DNA of 5,161 nt, from positions 1 through 5,161 of the forward strand of contig JAZQDA010000093.1 in assembly GCA_045546535.1 (NCBI GenBank), read 5' to 3'. Positions 4,109 to 5,161 of the stretch are shown here, piece after piece. The notes under the pieces were generated by a model, which saw nothing but the letters and a program-made list of their open reading frames with translations, was not told the origin of the DNA and searched no databases. The DNA is from RGIG1828 sp045546535. Its GTDB lineage: Bacteria; Bacillota; Clostridia; UMGS1810. Numbering within the stretch: the first letter of the stretch is position 1; each line of letters opens with the position of its first letter. The position numbers were made by a program, and so were the translations under genes.

Positions 4109-4969
4109 TTATACGGAAGCCATTGCCAAGGCAACACACAAAATTCCTGCTTCGTTCTTGCTGGAGGAATTGCTGATAACGCTTTCCATCATATTCATAA
4201 ACTCACAGCCGTTTCCGTGCTGCTTGTTGGGGTTTACCTTTACCATCTCCGGCATAACAACTTCGATGTTGTCATATTTTCCAAGTCCATCCACAGACTC
4301 GGTATCGCCACGACCAAGGGCAACAGACTTTCCGTATGCGATAGCCTCATCCCTCTGCAATGCGCTGAAATAGTTCTTGCTGGGAATATTGGTGTTATAA
4401 CCATACTCGATGAAGAAGCCTGTGCCGCCGTGATTATGACCGAGACCAAAAGTATTGATAACATATCTCGGCTCACCGCAGATACTCCAAAACTTACCAT
4501 CACAGAAGATGTACTTCTTTGCACTCTTGCGGAGCATCTGGCAGATTTCTTTCTTGTTGTCCTCGATAACAACAGAATTTTCAGAAAATTCTTCGCCATC
4601 ATCGCAGTACCAGTCTTTTCTCGTCATCCATTCAAGGTTGTGAATTACATACCCAACATCCTCAAATACCGTGCTGATTGCTGCGCCGTGGGTAATGCGA
4701 ACCGGTGTATAAAGTTTTCCCTTGTAGGTTCTGATTTCCTCTGCAAACATACGGAAGTCGCACTTTTCGCTTCTGTAATCCTCGTAGGAAGTCATTCCAT
4801 CCTGAACGCTCTGCATATCGTGTACGATAAATGCAACAGGAAATTCTTCCTTGGTCAACTCCGTGCAACTAACACAGAGAGTATCTTCAATCTGTCTTTT
4901 CCTTATGTTTCTGTGTCTCTTTGTGGGTAAATACTTCTGATTGTAGTAGTAATTAACATTGAATTTCAT
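4109..4969 (-). CDS. Hypothetical protein (286 aa)
   Basis: This is the largest product in the window and is not recognised. It begins MKFNVNYYYNQKYLPTKRHR, a Tyr-rich then strongly basic start that could contact nucleic acid, although this is only suggestive. Mixed alpha/beta sequence follows: EEFPVAFIVHDMQSVQDG, VFEDVGYVIHNLEWMTRKDW, and KKYIFCDGKFWSICGEPRYV. A Gly/His cluster GLGHNHGGTGFFIEYGYN (about 175-192) is the most distinctive motif and could bind metal or phosphate, but no family signature supports that. The end is a hydrophobic AGILCVALAMASV that is too short for a membrane span. The ATG at 4969 has GGGAG about ten bases upstream. A 28-base hairpin separates it from the preceding gene. 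Confidence 0.83.
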   Translation of the reverse strand: MKFNVNYYYNQKYLPTKRHRNIRKRQIEDTLCVSCTELTKEEFPVAFIVHDMQSVQDGMTSYEDYRSEKCDFRMFAEEIRTYKGKLYTPVRITHGAAISTVFEDVGYVIHNLEWMTRKDWYCDDGEEFSENSVVIEDNKKEICQMLRKSAKKYIFCDGKFWSICGEPRYVINTFGLGHNHGGTGFFIEYGYNTNIPSKNYFSALQRDEAIAYGKSVALGRGDTESVDGLGKYDNIEVVMPEMVKVNPNKQHGNGCEFMNMMESVISNSSSKNEAGILCVALAMASV

Positions 4970-4991
4970 ATCTCAATATCTCCCTTTTCGT

Positions 4992-5019
4992 GTTAGTCCG
5001 TCTTATCTATAAGACTAAC
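4992..5019 (-). other. Intergenic stem-loop with two alternative pairings
   Basis: GTTAGTC (5019-5013) can pair with GACTAAC (4998-4992). Alternatively GTCTTA (5015-5010) can pair with TAAGAC (5005-5000) around a TAGA loop, with the outer GTTA/TAAC still pairing across a bulge. The hairpin includes the stop codon of the upstream gene and ends about 16 bases before the GGGAG of the next. No T tract follows, so it is not a classical terminator. It could process or stabilise the message or set relative expression of the two genes. Confidence 0.5.
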
Positions 5020-5161
5020 AAAAATAGTCGAACACTTTAATACCACCGGATTCTTCGACATATCGCTTGCATTCTTCAATCGTGAACTCGTCACCATAAC
5101 CACCGCAGCCGGTCTCTGCATCGTATTCTCCGTAGTGGTCAGGGTTATCAAAATGTGCAAT
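5015..5161 (-). CDS. C-terminal end of a hypothetical protein, 5' part outside window
   Basis: The last 48 codons of a gene enter from the right edge and end with TAG at 5017-5015. The visible tail reads IAHFDNPDHYGEYDAETG, then CGGYGDEFTIEECKRYVEES and a final GGIKVFDYFC. It is acidic, Gly/Tyr-rich and contains three cysteines, the last being the C-terminal residue. The family is unknown. Codon usage and strand agree with the downstream genes, so it is the first visible member of the operon ending at 1444. The gap to the next start is 45 bases and holds the stem-loop described separately. Confidence 0.7.
   Translation of the reverse strand: MAHFDNPDHYGEYDAETGCGGYGDEFTIEECKRYVEESGGIKVFDYFC

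Noticed and set aside
3719..4930. Long plus-strand open frame of 403 codons, the longest in the window
   Set aside because: It is antisense to two minus-strand genes with clear ribosome binding sites, begins at a GTG with no good Shine-Dalgarno, crosses a gene boundary and reads like reverse-complement coding sequence. It is a shadow frame.
4992..5019. Stem-loop read as an intrinsic terminator
   Set aside because: No T tract follows the stem on the minus strand, and on the plus strand an A-rich tract follows, so neither direction gives a terminator.

Overview
The window looks like part of a mobile or accessory element of a low-to-mid GC Firmicute, most likely a gut clostridium (Lachnospiraceae or Ruminococcaceae-like). 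This rests on strong AGGAGG-type ribosome binding sites, consensus sigma-A promoters, an S-box-type RNA leader, a run of small uncharacterised proteins, an XRE-type regulator and a membrane-tethered SleB-type wall hydrolase. It is inferred from style; no integrase, relaxase or taxonomic marker is present. Every supported gene is on the minus strand, so transcription runs from high to low coordinates. Longer open frames on the plus strand are antisense shadows.

Right and centre (5161 down to 1444): a compact operon of seven genes. In order of transcription they are a cut-off gene (5161-5015), an unknown 286-residue protein (4969-4109), an unknown protein of about 167 residues (4087-3584), a 173-residue protein with a compact C-terminal module (3583-3062), a 142-residue protein (3060-2632), a 140-residue protein (2630-2208) and a membrane-anchored SleB-like hydrolase (2208-1444). 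The last five junctions are within about 25 bases, abutting or overlapping. A stem-loop lies between the first two genes. The hydrolase is the only member with a recognisable activity; a role in opening peptidoglycan, for example for conjugation, is the natural inference.

Middle (1443 to 1060): a sigma-A promoter drives a small Cro/C1-type regulator with a GTG start and a perfect AAGGAGG. A 12+12 base near-perfect inverted repeat overlaps the -10 box and suggests autoregulation.

Left (1059 to 1): the main discovery. A perfect promoter (TTGACA, 17 bases, TATAAT with an extended -10 TG) starts a leader of about 195 bases. The leader contains an S-box (SAM-I clan) riboswitch core with its SAM-contacting nucleotides intact but no P4 helix. 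It is followed by mutually exclusive antiterminator and terminator helices and then by a hairpin covering the Shine-Dalgarno of the first gene. The genes under this switch are not methionine genes but small uncharacterised accessory proteins (806-489, 485-252 and possibly 152-1). The predicted logic is that low SAM allows expression and high SAM terminates transcription.
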